DNA of 64,000 nucleotides from positions 617,550 through 681,549 of the forward strand of contig JAGNLV010000001.1 of assembly GCA_017999435.1 (NCBI GenBank), given 5' to 3'. Made by a program: the position numbers and the translations under genes. Shown one piece after another: positions 16,530-26,350 of the stretch. Within the stretch, counting starts at the first letter, position 1. Each line of letters starts with the position of its first letter. The DNA comes from Candidatus Zixiibacteriota bacterium. Lineage in GTDB: Bacteria > Zixibacteria > MSB-5A5 > GN15 > FEB-12. The notes beneath the pieces were generated by a model. It ran no database searches. It was not told the origin of the DNA and saw nothing but the letters and a program-made list of their open reading frames with translations.

Positions 16530-19500
16530 ATGCGCTGCATCCGCCCGCTCATATTGGGCGCCGCCGTGGCGCTGTACGCCGGCGCGTCGGCCACAGCCGA
16601 CCGCCCGCTCGGTTCAGCGAAACAGTTGTCGCCGGGCGCCGTTATCGGCACGTCTTATTGGGATCGGCAATGCAATTTCGCCACCACGCGCCGCGTCCAC
16701 CTGAGCACCGCGGCCGGGCGCGAGCTCGTCCATCATGTGTGGACCTTTCAACCGGCGCCGCCCGTGTGGGAACGGACCGCTCACTACCGTCTGTACGACA
16801 TCGCGGGCGGCGCCTACAGCCCGGGGGTGGACATACCCGAGGGCACTCGCATCAGGGCCGGCTTCGGGGATATGTGGATCACCGACGACAACCGGGCGGT
16901 GATCGCGTACCAACACTATTCCGACCCGGACCAACGATATCATCTGTGGACAGCCTTTGACTCGGCGGCGGGCGCCGGCGAGTTCTCCAATCTGGTCGAG
17001 ATCCCCGACTCCATCGACTTCTACAGCTTGGTCAACTACCAATCGCCCCTCTGGCCCCACGTGGCCTACGTGGAGGGTGTCCACGACACGGTCCTTCACA
17101 TCGTGGCGCAGGAATCGCTCCAGTATCCGGACTCGGTCGCGATCTTCTACTTCCGCCGCGTCGGATCCGATTCCGACCCGACGGCGGTGTGGGATTACCC
17201 GCCTCGCGTGATCGATTCCAACTACAACTGGGGTTCCCACCAGCTTGCGGCAACCTCCGATGGCCGGGTGGCTATCGCGTGGACGGCCAACGTGCCGTGC
17301 GCGGGGGATCCCGACACCGCCTCGGGAGTCGGCTGCTCTGATTTCGTCTTTTGGGAGAACGATCTGTACTTCCAGGTGTCGAACGACCAGGGTCTCACGT
17401 GGCAGAATCGGGTTAACGTGACCCGTTACTCCGAAACGCCGGAGCACCCCTATCGGGCGCACTGGGAGATATCGGCGCTCTTCGATCACCTTGGCGTCCT
17501 GCACATGATATGGTCGGCTGCAGCCTGGCCGCGAACAGCCCCCGGGCCCGGTGAGGTCGCCCAGACCGCCAGCGCCATTTTCCACTGGTCGGAGACCAAC
17601 CCGACGCCGACCATGGTGCGTGAGACAAACTGGAATCAGACCGTCTGCGGCGGCGGCGAGGGCCGCCCGTTGAACATCGGCGACATATCGCTCGCCGAGT
17701 GCGACGGACGTCTCTACACCCTGTTCGTCCAGTTCAACGATTACGACGCCGGCATTATGAGTGACTGCTGTGACTCGAACTTGACTTTTTACCCCGATGG
17801 CGCCGCCAACGGCGACCTGTATATCTGTGTCTCCTCGGACGGCGGACTGACCTGGGACGCTGCCCGCAATCTGACGTCCACGCGAACTCCCGGCTGCAGG
17901 TTCGACACGCCCGGCAACGTCTGCGCGTGTGAAAGCTGGCCCTCGGTCACCCCCTACGGGAGCAATGTCTCCATCGACCCGTCAATTTCCGGGGCCGACG
18001 TTGTTGTCCCCGCCGGCGGGAGTGATCCGGGTTGGTATCTCGATGTGCAGTACGTGCTCGACCCTTTGCCCAGTTCGCCGATGACGCAGGAAGGTTGGCG
18101 GACGGAAACCTCCATTCGATGGTTCCGCATCGCCTGTGTCGACCCAATCCAGGAACCCGATCTGGCCATATTGCCCGACAGCCTCGCCTATCCGGTCTAT
18201 ACCCCGCACTGCGCGGAGCGCCTTGTTCCGATTGTCCTTTCCAACAGCGGTGTCGGCGAGGGGCACTACTCGATCATTGCCGAGGAGTTCGCCGGCCCCG
18301 CCGGGTGGCTGGGCACGACCGGCTTCTCGGGGACAGTGGCGGCCGGGGCGGCCGCCGATACCGGGTACGTCGTGCTGAACCCGGGCGGGGCGCTCTGTTC
18401 TCCGGGCGCCATTGTGCGCCTGGCCGGCCGGCTGCGCTTCGACTCGAACGATCCGAATTCTCCTCACTATGTCCTGATCGACCTCGTGGCCGCGGACACG
18501 GTCTGCCTGCCGTCAGCCGACACGCTCACCACTGCCTGCGTCGCGCTGCAGGTGTTCAATGACGCGGGGTTCGGCGGACGGGGCGCCGGCGGTGTGACGA
18601 TGGACTACTCAATGTCCGGCGACTGCGATCCGGCGGCGGCAACGTACTTGTCCGACGCCTCGCCCATCGTCATCGCTGACACTCTCGTCAACTGGTCGGT
18701 CTATGGCTGTGATTTCCTTGCGCCGCACGGGCTGGTGCCCCTCGCGAGCGCGTCGGGCAGCGGCGGCGGATTCCGTTGGAGCCGGTCGCTGGCCACAGTC
18801 CGCGACTCGTCGCTCATTCTCGAAACCGACTGGTACGCACCCCTGCCTACCGACTCCTGCGCCTTCTTAATCCAGCGGCTCAGTCTCTACGCGGCTGATG
18901 CTCTCCCACACACAGTCTCCTTGGGCCAGCTCATCGACTGGAATATCCCCTCGGATTCGGGCCTTCGCAACGGATCGGACACGCTGGTCGATCCGGCGAT
19001 TATCTATCAGTACGGCGCGGAATACCACCAGGACCCCGGCGCCTGCCGGAACAGCGACCGCCGCATGGGTGCGGTCTTTCCGCTGGCCATGTATCGCCGC
19101 GCGGCGTTGCACGAGCCCCTTGTCGCGGACTCGAGCAACCTCTGGCATTGCGCCCAGACCCGCGCCACCGATGCATGCCTGGACACCGCGCGGTGCGGTC
19201 TGGACGCGGCCGAACTGGAGCTTGCCCTGAGCGAACCGGGCCGCCGCCTTTACTCTGCCACGGTACCCGAATCGACGTACACGGATCTCCACACCCTCGT
19301 CGGTTTCGTCTCCGATCTATCGCTGGTTCCGGGCGAGACGCTCGTCGTGTACACAGGTCTGGCGACGGTTGCGGATGGCGACACGGCGGTTCTCCGCGGC
19401 CTCGCAGACCAGGCCCGGCAGTGGTACTGCGACCACCTCGTGCCCGACCCGCCCGGTTGCGGCTGTTGCCGGCTCCGCGGCGACGTCAACCGCGACAGCG

Positions 19501-19673
19501 GCGTTAAGGTCAGCGATCTGACTTTCTTGGCGAGCTACCTTTTCCGGGGAGGTCCGGAGGCGCTATGCCCCGACGAAGCGGACGCCACCGGTGACGGTGA
19601 GGTGAAGGTTTCGGATCTCACCTATCTGACCGCGTACCTGTTCCGCGGCGGGCCCGCCCCCATCCCCTGCTGA
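16530..19673 (+). CDS. Secreted Asp-box (BNR/sialidase-like) protein with dockerin-like C-terminus
   Basis: 1047 residues, beginning with a signal peptide (MRCIRPLILGAAVALYAGASATA) after a strong AGGAGG five bases upstream. The first half is beta-propeller-like, with Asp-box motifs SNDQGLTW and SSDGGLTWD. The sialidase catalytic arginines are not evident, so a binding or scaffold role is more likely than glycosidase activity. The middle has beta-rich segments with DSNDPNSPHYV, recalling choice-of-anchor or ASPM-SPD-2-like domains. The end is the paired dockerin-like module: CGCC, VSDLTFLASYLFRGGP, then VSDLTYLTAYLFRGGPAPIPC. It is probably exported and held at the cell surface. It converges on the 2000-residue gene. 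Confidence 0.8.
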   Translation: MRCIRPLILGAAVALYAGASATADRPLGSAKQLSPGAVIGTSYWDRQCNFATTRRVHLSTAAGRELVHHVWTFQPAPPVWERTAHYRLYDIAGGAYSPGVDIPEGTRIRAGFGDMWITDDNRAVIAYQHYSDPDQRYHLWTAFDSAAGAGEFSNLVEIPDSIDFYSLVNYQSPLWPHVAYVEGVHDTVLHIVAQESLQYPDSVAIFYFRRVGSDSDPTAVWDYPPRVIDSNYNWGSHQLAATSDGRVAIAWTANVPCAGDPDTASGVGCSDFVFWENDLYFQVSNDQGLTWQNRVNVTRYSETPEHPYRAHWEISALFDHLGVLHMIWSAAAWPRTAPGPGEVAQTASAIFHWSETNPTPTMVRETNWNQTVCGGGEGRPLNIGDISLAECDGRLYTLFVQFNDYDAGIMSDCCDSNLTFYPDGAANGDLYICVSSDGGLTWDAARNLTSTRTPGCRFDTPGNVCACESWPSVTPYGSNVSIDPSISGADVVVPAGGSDPGWYLDVQYVLDPLPSSPMTQEGWRTETSIRWFRIACVDPIQEPDLAILPDSLAYPVYTPHCAERLVPIVLSNSGVGEGHYSIIAEEFAGPAGWLGTTGFSGTVAAGAAADTGYVVLNPGGALCSPGAIVRLAGRLRFDSNDPNSPHYVLIDLVAADTVCLPSADTLTTACVALQVFNDAGFGGRGAGGVTMDYSMSGDCDPAAATYLSDASPIVIADTLVNWSVYGCDFLAPHGLVPLASASGSGGGFRWSRSLATVRDSSLILETDWYAPLPTDSCAFLIQRLSLYAADALPHTVSLGQLIDWNIPSDSGLRNGSDTLVDPAIIYQYGAEYHQDPGACRNSDRRMGAVFPLAMYRRAALHEPLVADSSNLWHCAQTRATDACLDTARCGLDAAELELALSEPGRRLYSATVPESTYTDLHTLVGFVSDLSLVPGETLVVYTGLATVADGDTAVLRGLADQARQWYCDHLVPDPPGCGCCRLRGDVNRDSGVKVSDLTFLASYLFRGGPEALCPDEADATGDGEVKVSDLTYLTAYLFRGGPAPIPC

Positions 19674-19696
19674 GCGCCGCTCCCCCCGAAATCAAA

Positions 19697-19727
19697 ACGC
19701 CCGTTGGGGGCACTACCCAACGGGCGT
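19697..19727 (-). terminator. Strong terminator between convergent genes
   Basis: A 12-bp perfect stem (ACGCCCGTTGGG with CCCAACGGGCGT) and a 7-base loop. On the minus strand it is followed by TTTTGATTTC, so it best serves the minus-strand giant gene, ending 35 bp past its stop; it may also stop plus-strand transcripts. Confidence 0.75.
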
Positions 19728-19761
19728 ATCAGAGGAAAGATAAGAGAGGGGGATTGATGTC

Positions 19762-22700
19762 TTACTTCAACAGGATCATCTTCTTCGTGTCGTTAAACTC
19801 CCCGGCCTCAAGGCGATACAGGTACACGCCCGATGCCACCCGGCTGCCGTCGGCCGCCCGACCGTCCCATTCCACCTGGACGCGCCCGGCATCCGACCCG
19901 TGGTACTCGCGCACGAGCGCCCCGTTGACGTTGTAGATCGCCAGCGTCCAGTCGGCCGTGTTGGCCAGCGCGAAACTGATCACCGTGCTCGGGTTGAACG
20001 GATTCGGGAAATTCTGGTCGAGCACAAACTCGCTCGGCAACACCCCGCCGGTGGCCGCCACCGAGTACGCCTGACCCTGGTAGTCAACCACTTCGGCGCG
20101 CGCCAGGAGCAGCTCGCCCGACCCTTCGAGCGCCACCGAGACCAGCTCCTGCGGCCCCGCCGGGATCGCCGCCTTACCGATCTTGAACAGCAGGATCCGC
20201 AGCTGGCCGTCCATCACGTTCCACTTGACATCCATACCGGCGGCGGCTCCGATCGCGGCCACGTTGCTGACCTGTGCGCCGCGCGGCACCTGGTAAACCA
20301 GGAGCGCCCCGCCGATCTCACCCGGCGCCTCCGAACTGATCGTCACCCGCCCCTCCTCGCGCAGCGCGCTCAGGATGACATCCTGGCCCCGCGGCGCCAG
20401 ACGCGGGAACGGGTTCTCGTCGCCGACCAGCACCCGGATCAGGTACACCAGATCGGCCACTGTCAGCGTCAGCCCGTCGGCGTTCACGTCGGTCGCGGCG
20501 ATCTGCCCGGCGATGTTCACGGTGAAGACCGACAACCCGTAGACAAAGTAGTTGGAGAACAGGACCACGTCGCTGATCTCGTTGGGCACATTGTTCAGGT
20601 TGACGTCACCCCGGTCGTCGAGCGAATCCGGATGGCAGATGTGGATGCCGGCGTTATAGAATTCGACGCAGCGAGTCGGCGTCGGCTTGCCGGGCACCGG
20701 CACGAAGCAGTCGTCCGGCGCGCCCAACCCCATGGGCCGCGCCGCTTCCGGATAGAGCGCGTCGTCGTCCTCGTCCCAGCGCAGAACGTCGTTCTCGAAT
20801 ATCCGCAGGTCGACCATGAGATTGTAGCCGGTGGGGTCGGAGAAGGCGTTGTCGCCGCAGTCAAACCAGTAGAACTGGACGGGCACCCACTGGTCCCCCA
20901 GCGACTGGTCGTTGGCGACGTAGAACTCCAGGGTCGCAAACAGGCCCGCCGGCGAAAGCGCCGATGCCGGCGGATGCTGCGCGCCGTTGTTCATGTCGGC
21001 GATCCCCACCAGGCGCACAAATCGATTGGAGCAGCTCGCCCCGCAGTTGACGTCGTCAAGCCGGTACGTGAAGTACTCCCAGGCCTGGAGCGAGGCCGCG
21101 CGGGTGAGGCCGGTCAGCGTCAGCACCGACTTGTCGAACGCCAGCAGCAGATCGAATCCGCCGATCGGCGTCAACGCCTCAATGTAGATATCCATCGTCT
21201 TGGTCACGCCGACCGGAGTGCAGTCGCCGCCGTCCAGCCAGATCTTCACGCAGACATCGCAGCCCGGCTTCTCCACCACCTCGACATCCATCGTGTCGCG
21301 AACCGTGTGGCACCCGTCGGTCGCCTCAAAACAGAAGCTGTACACGCCGAACGTGTCGGGGACGAAGCACACCTGGCCGCTGTCCGTGCCGGCAAGCGTG
21401 AAACTGCCCGCGCCGCAGGTCCGCGAGAGAACCGGCGTCGACTCGGCGTCGGTTGCGAAAATCCCGTCGATACAGATCCGGCTCGTATCGTCGGCGCAGC
21501 GCTCGAAAGTCTGCAGGCCGGGCACCGTGAGCACCGGCGACTGGTCGGCGCGCACGATCACATTCGTGGTCTTGCTCACCGTGTTGCAGTAGCCCACCGC
21601 CGTGAGCGTAATGGGGTAGGTGCCGGGCGCGCTCACCGGCAGGCAGACCCGTCCGGCGCTGTACACCGCCGGGCTCGTCACCGTGACGTTCACCTGCGTC
21701 CCGGTCACGGTGACCGGGTAACAGATCGTGGCCGGACCGCTGAAACAGACCAGAGTATCCTCGGTCGCCGGCGCCGTCACCGCCACCTGTTCCGCGCGCA
21801 CGATGGAGACGGTGAATTCGCAGGTGTCGCTCCCGCAGGGCGCAGCCGCGATCATCCGCACGTTTATGGTCCCGGTCGCGCTGACCGGAACACATACCTG
21901 TCCCGTGCCCGCGTTGTACCACCCGACCGGGGTCACCGTCACCGTCGCGCCGGCCGGACTGACCGGAGCGGCCACGCAAACCGTGTCGAGGGCGCAGATC
22001 GTATCGACCGGCGGGCTCGTCGGGCAGATGATCGTCGCCGACTGCCCGGCCAACACCCGGATCGTCACCGTGTCCTTGCCGGTGGCCCCGCAAGCGTCGG
22101 TCACGGTCGCGATCACCTGGTATGTGCCCACGGCCAGGTTGCTGAAGCAGATCGAATCGGGCCCCACCACTCCCGCACCGGCCACGACCGACACGATGTT
22201 GGAGTCAAGGTCGGCGACCTGGTACCGCACGCAGACATTGGCGGTGGCGCAGGTCGTCACCGGCGGCGGGGACGTCAGCACGATCACCGGCGGGCGGTTT
22301 GTCTCGTACGTAATCGTGAAGCTGCAGGTATCCGCGCCGCAGTCGCCGGAGGCGATCAATGTAATCGACTTCTGTCCGACGCCCGAAGGAATCGGCACGC
22401 AGACCGTCCCATTGTCTATGAAGGCGCCCCCCGACGCCTGGACCGACTCGACCGACGCCGATGCGCTGTAGGGCAGGCAGATCGTGTCGGGCGCACACAG
22501 GATGACGGTCGTATCCGGCGGGCAGAGAATCGAGACCGGTTCGGCGACGCTCACGGGGACATTGAACTCGCAGGTGTCGCCGTTGCACTTGGCCGAGGCG
22601 ATGACGCGCACGCTGTAGACGCCGCTCGTATCGGCCGTGAAACAGAGTTCGTTGTTTGCCCAGACGCCGATGTTTGTCCAGACCGAGTAACCGGCGCCGG

Positions 22701-25700
22701 TGATCTCCAGCGGCAGGCACACCTCGCCGGGCGCGCAGAGCACAACCGCGGGCGGGGCGCCGACGGGGCAGTCAATGTCGACGGAACCGCCTGTGGTGAT
22801 GGTCACGCAGAAATTCGCCGTATCCTGCAGGTTGCACTGGTCGGCAATCACGAGCGCTCCGCAGTAAGTACCCTCCGCGCCCGGGGTGAAGCAGATCTCC
22901 GAGGCTGCGGCGTTGTAGGTAAATCCGCCGGTCAGCGAGACCACCGTGACCGGCTGGCCGTCCGGGTCGGCAATCGTGACGGGCAGGCAGACCTGCTGCG
23001 GCTGGCACTGGCTGAGAGCTGTATCCGGGGCCGCAACCGTCACCGTCGGCGGCCGGTTCGCCAGCACGGTGATCTGCATCTGGTCGCTGTCGCTGGCGCC
23101 GCAGGAATCGACCGCCACCGCGGTCACCGTGTACGTGCCCGGACCGGCGAGGTCGACGCAGATGCGGCTTGTCCGCGGATTGTACACGCCTCCAGTCACC
23201 GTAATCGACTGAATGTTCCGATTGACATCGCTGATCGCCGCCGGCAGGCAGAACGTCTCAGTGCCGCACAGGGCGAGGCTGGTGTCTCCCGGCAGGAACA
23301 CCACCGGGGCGCTGTTGCACAGCACCGTGACCCGGAACTCCCGCTGGTAGGTCGTGCAGGGCGTCCGCACCGTCAGGCGCACCCGGTTCTGATTGGAGCA
23401 CTGCGACCAGAAACAGACCGTCTGATTGGCCGCGTCCCACCAGGTGTTGATGCCGCTCACCGTCACCTGCGCCCCCTCCGGCACTCCGGCCACGGGGAAG
23501 CAGAAGGTGTCGACCAGCGAACACGTGAACACGGTCGTGTCGCGCGGGGTAATGATATTGACGTTCTCGTCCGTCTTGATGGTCACGACGGCGGTGTCGA
23601 CGTCCCGGTTGCCGCACTCGTCGATTGCCGTGATGATGATTTCATACTGGCCGCCCGTGTAGGGCACGAAGCACACGCGGCCGTCGTTGGTCACCGTGCC
23701 CCGGTTGGTGATCACCGTGTCGAGGTCGCCGTCCGGATCCGTCACCGCCAAGGGGAGGCAGATCCACTGGGAGTAGCAAAGATAGATGGTCGTGTCCGGA
23801 AGCGGCGCGATCACCGGCGGCTGTCCCAGATCGACCGAAATGTTCACCGTGTCGACCGCCGCGCCGCAGGAATCCGTGACCTGCGCGATGAGCCGGTAGA
23901 GACCGGCCGTGTCGGCGGGGAAGCAAATCCGGCCGGTCTCGGCGTCGTACGATGCGGCGGGCGGGAGGATCGTCAGATCTCCCGCGGACGCCTCGACATC
24001 GACACACACTTCGCCCGGCCCGCAGAGACTCACCGCCCGGTCGTCGCCGAGATCCACAGAGGGTCCCGATGAGAAGGCGACCGTCACCCGGGTCGTGTCG
24101 CGGTCGCTGAAGCCGCATTCGCCCACGACCCCGAACACGATCGTGTAGACGCCCGCCGTATCCGGCGTGAAGCAGATCTCGCCGGTCTCGGCGTTGAACG
24201 AGAACACGTGCTCCATCGGAAGAATGTAGGACAGCACGGTGTCCGCCGTAACACTCGCCTCGACACAAACCTCCGTAGTTCCGCAGACCGAGACGGCCAA
24301 GTCATCTCCGAGGCTCACGGTCGGCGGAGCCGGCCGCGACACCGTCACGACCGTCGTGTCGGCGGCGACGATGCCGCAGGAATCGGCGGCCGTCACCACC
24401 AGCACGTACACGCCCGCGGTATCGGCGGTGAAGCACAGCCGGTCGGTCGCCTCATCCCAGATGCCGAAAGAGGCGGTCACCGAGGCAATATCGAAATCCG
24501 GATCGTCGACCGCCGCCGCGAAACAGACGGTCTCGGGGGCGCACAGCGCCACCGCAAAATCCGCCGCCATGGTCACGTAGGGCGGACGGTTGCCGGACAC
24601 GGTCACCGGGACTGTGCAGGTATCGGTCAAACCGCACTCGTCGGTCACTGTGAGCGCGATCTCGAACGCGTCCGATTCCTCGCCCGCAAAGCAGACTTTC
24701 CCGGTCTCGTCGAGGTACGCGTTTCCCGAGATGACGGCGAACTCCAGCGGCCCGTTTTCGGGATCGAGCGCTTCGACCTCAAAGCAGAAGGTATCGAGAG
24801 CGCAGGTGGAAAACTCCTGGGGGTCGGGACAGACCAGCTGCGGCGGCCGGTTCGGCACGACCAGGACGCGCACCGAATCCACCAGCCACTGGGGGCTCAC
24901 CGGCGCCCTGTCGCTGCCCTCGCAATCGTCCAGATAGGAATACGTAAACGTGTACCAGGCGCTGTCGCCGGGCGCCGGCGCGAAGCAGGTGCGCCCGACC
25001 GAATCATTCACGACCGTGGTTGACCCGGGCCCGCCCACCTGGTTGAACCAGACGGCGTCTCCATCCGGATCCGAAAACACCACGTCGAAACAGATCTCCC
25101 CCTCGGCGCAGAGGCTGAAAATGCTGTCGGCGAGGACAATTCGCGGCGCGCCGTTGAAGCGGACGGTGTCATAGACCGTGGCCGCCGCCCTATTGCAGTC
25201 GTCGCTCGCCGCGACCTCAAAAACGTACACTCCCGCCGTGTCGGGCGTGTAGGTGATAAGCCCCTGACTGTCGATTGTCCCCGGTCCCGACACAATTTCC
25301 CAGGCGAGCGGCCTCGACTCGGGATCCCACGCGTACACTTTCAAGTAGTGCGGACCGGGCCAGCAGACCTTGAACGCGTTGTACTGGTCGCCCAGAGTGG
25401 GCGGCTCATCGACCCACACAATGTAGCGGTGCCGGAAATCCGCCGAGTCCGTCGGGGCATACCACACCCGGTAGACGATCTCGAAGGCGGTGTCGCCGGA
25501 CGGCGCGTATTCATAGTAACCGTAGAGCTTGTCGGACACGCTGTATGTCAACGCCCCCGGCCCGCTGACGAGCGCCATGGCGACGCCCGGATTGCCCGGG
25601 TTCGGCAGGTCCACCGCAATCGTATCGAAGAGCGCCTCCTGGAAACAGAGGGCCACCGAATCGGTGGCGATCGTTGCCGCCTCCGCCTGAGCCCAGGCGC

Positions 25701-25764
25701 CGGCGCTGCAGATAAGGGTGAGGACAAACAGCATTGGAATTCGCGGAATCCCTGAGTGTTTCAT
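19762..25764 (-). CDS. Giant (2000-residue) secreted multi-Ig-repeat protein with cohesin-like, dockerin-like and FlgD-like C-terminal domains
   Basis: A signal peptide (MKHSGIPRIPMLFVLTLICSAGAWA) is followed by about 17 tandem repeats of 80-95 residues up to about residue 1500. A typical repeat has four cysteines in the order SLCGPGEVC, then GRICFPADTAGLY, then VTDSCG, and most end NRPP or similar, like bacterial Ig/HYR repeats. A cohesin-like domain follows (about 1500-1670; GGFDLLLAFDKSVLTLTG). Next is a dockerin-like pair with calcium loops DVNLNN and DVNADG (about 1716-1775). The FlgD-like sorting domain is last (about 1911-2000; FVLDQNFPNPFNPSTVISF, then ASGVYLYRLEAG). SD AGAGGAAAG precedes the ATG at 25764. 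Probable outer-surface stalk or scaffold. The long open frames opposite it are shadows. Confidence 0.85.
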   Translation of the reverse strand: MKHSGIPRIPMLFVLTLICSAGAWAQAEAATIATDSVALCFQEALFDTIAVDLPNPGNPGVAMALVSGPGALTYSVSDKLYGYYEYAPSGDTAFEIVYRVWYAPTDSADFRHRYIVWVDEPPTLGDQYNAFKVCWPGPHYLKVYAWDPESRPLAWEIVSGPGTIDSQGLITYTPDTAGVYVFEVAASDDCNRAAATVYDTVRFNGAPRIVLADSIFSLCAEGEICFDVVFSDPDGDAVWFNQVGGPGSTTVVNDSVGRTCFAPAPGDSAWYTFTYSYLDDCEGSDRAPVSPQWLVDSVRVLVVPNRPPQLVCPDPQEFSTCALDTFCFEVEALDPENGPLEFAVISGNAYLDETGKVCFAGEESDAFEIALTVTDECGLTDTCTVPVTVSGNRPPYVTMAADFAVALCAPETVCFAAAVDDPDFDIASVTASFGIWDEATDRLCFTADTAGVYVLVVTAADSCGIVAADTTVVTVSRPAPPTVSLGDDLAVSVCGTTEVCVEASVTADTVLSYILPMEHVFSFNAETGEICFTPDTAGVYTIVFGVVGECGFSDRDTTRVTVAFSSGPSVDLGDDRAVSLCGPGEVCVDVEASAGDLTILPPAASYDAETGRICFPADTAGLYRLIAQVTDSCGAAVDTVNISVDLGQPPVIAPLPDTTIYLCYSQWICLPLAVTDPDGDLDTVITNRGTVTNDGRVCFVPYTGGQYEIIITAIDECGNRDVDTAVVTIKTDENVNIITPRDTTVFTCSLVDTFCFPVAGVPEGAQVTVSGINTWWDAANQTVCFWSQCSNQNRVRLTVRTPCTTYQREFRVTVLCNSAPVVFLPGDTSLALCGTETFCLPAAISDVNRNIQSITVTGGVYNPRTSRICVDLAGPGTYTVTAVAVDSCGASDSDQMQITVLANRPPTVTVAAPDTALSQCQPQQVCLPVTIADPDGQPVTVVSLTGGFTYNAAASEICFTPGAEGTYCGALVIADQCNLQDTANFCVTITTGGSVDIDCPVGAPPAVVLCAPGEVCLPLEITGAGYSVWTNIGVWANNELCFTADTSGVYSVRVIASAKCNGDTCEFNVPVSVAEPVSILCPPDTTVILCAPDTICLPYSASASVESVQASGGAFIDNGTVCVPIPSGVGQKSITLIASGDCGADTCSFTITYETNRPPVIVLTSPPPVTTCATANVCVRYQVADLDSNIVSVVAGAGVVGPDSICFSNLAVGTYQVIATVTDACGATGKDTVTIRVLAGQSATIICPTSPPVDTICALDTVCVAAPVSPAGATVTVTPVGWYNAGTGQVCVPVSATGTINVRMIAAAPCGSDTCEFTVSIVRAEQVAVTAPATEDTLVCFSGPATICYPVTVTGTQVNVTVTSPAVYSAGRVCLPVSAPGTYPITLTAVGYCNTVSKTTNVIVRADQSPVLTVPGLQTFERCADDTSRICIDGIFATDAESTPVLSRTCGAGSFTLAGTDSGQVCFVPDTFGVYSFCFEATDGCHTVRDTMDVEVVEKPGCDVCVKIWLDGGDCTPVGVTKTMDIYIEALTPIGGFDLLLAFDKSVLTLTGLTRAASLQAWEYFTYRLDDVNCGASCSNRFVRLVGIADMNNGAQHPPASALSPAGLFATLEFYVANDQSLGDQWVPVQFYWFDCGDNAFSDPTGYNLMVDLRIFENDVLRWDEDDDALYPEAARPMGLGAPDDCFVPVPGKPTPTRCVEFYNAGIHICHPDSLDDRGDVNLNNVPNEISDVVLFSNYFVYGLSVFTVNIAGQIAATDVNADGLTLTVADLVYLIRVLVGDENPFPRLAPRGQDVILSALREEGRVTISSEAPGEIGGALLVYQVPRGAQVSNVAAIGAAAGMDVKWNVMDGQLRILLFKIGKAAIPAGPQELVSVALEGSGELLLARAEVVDYQGQAYSVAATGGVLPSEFVLDQNFPNPFNPSTVISFALANTADWTLAIYNVNGALVREYHGSDAGRVQVEWDGRAADGSRVASGVYLYRLEAGEFNDTKKMILLK

Positions 25765-26350
25765 CTTTCCTCTCGGTCGAACTGCCCGGCTGCTCGAGTC
25801 CCCACCGGACAGCTGCCTGGAATCAGTGTCAAATCGATCCAGTAGTGCCATATTTCCATGCGCCGACGGGGCATAGGAAACCTGTCAACGCAACATTTAG
25901 CGCCGGTAACCCCACACCAATCGTGGACGTATAAACTCGATGCGCCAGTGCAGTAATTGCGCGGGTCTCTTTGGCCATACAAATATACTTTCCGGTCCCT
26001 AAAAGTCAAGGTCATTTCACTCCGCAGGAACAGTGACGCAAGAATCGGGCCAACAGATTAACGGCCTGAACTCAATGAACTTACGCCGGCCCCGGCCCCT
26101 CTCCTGCAACCGCCCCGCCCTAATTGTGAAGCCGCTGTGACAGATTGTGCTTTTCCTTGCCTACCGGCGCATCTGAACCCCGCGCCGATCATCGGTCGAC
26201 AGTCAGATTTCAACCCGCCCCGCCTCGGAGCAGTCGGTGCGCCGCCTCCGGCCGCAAACCCGGAGGACACGGCGGTCTGTCCTTTACATCCGTCGACTGC
26301 CGCATTACCTTGGTCTGAGGTTCACCTGAAAACTGCGGTGCAGCGGAATC
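25765..26350. other. 586-bp intergenic region upstream of the giant surface protein
   Basis: Holds the minus-strand promoter at 25982-26009 and therefore an apparently long (about 210-base) leader for the giant gene. The right half (26040-26350), upstream of the HicB/DinB fusion, shows no gene, repeat or terminator that I can support. Confidence 0.55.
25982..26009 (-). promoter_or_regulatory. Sigma-70-type promoter for the giant surface protein
   Basis: Minus strand: -35 TTGACT (5 of 6), 16-bp spacer, -10 TATATT (5 of 6), 218 bp before the chosen ATG. Confidence 0.55.

Noticed and set aside
16530-19673. Active sialidase.
   Set aside because: Asp-box motifs are present, but the arginine triad and the Tyr/Glu catalytic pair could not be found.
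19900-24072. A 1390-codon open frame on the plus strand opposite the giant surface protein, and a similar 1061-codon frame at 47211-50396 opposite the carboxylase genes.
   Set aside because: Both show the low-complexity Arg/His/Gly/Val-rich composition typical of shadows in GC-rich DNA. They have no recognisable domain, and the minus-strand genes have clear families.
26040-26350. A small plus-strand gene in the region upstream of the HicB/DinB fusion.
   Set aside because: The only open frame there (26137-26412) has no SD, overlaps the real gene and has no protein-like composition.
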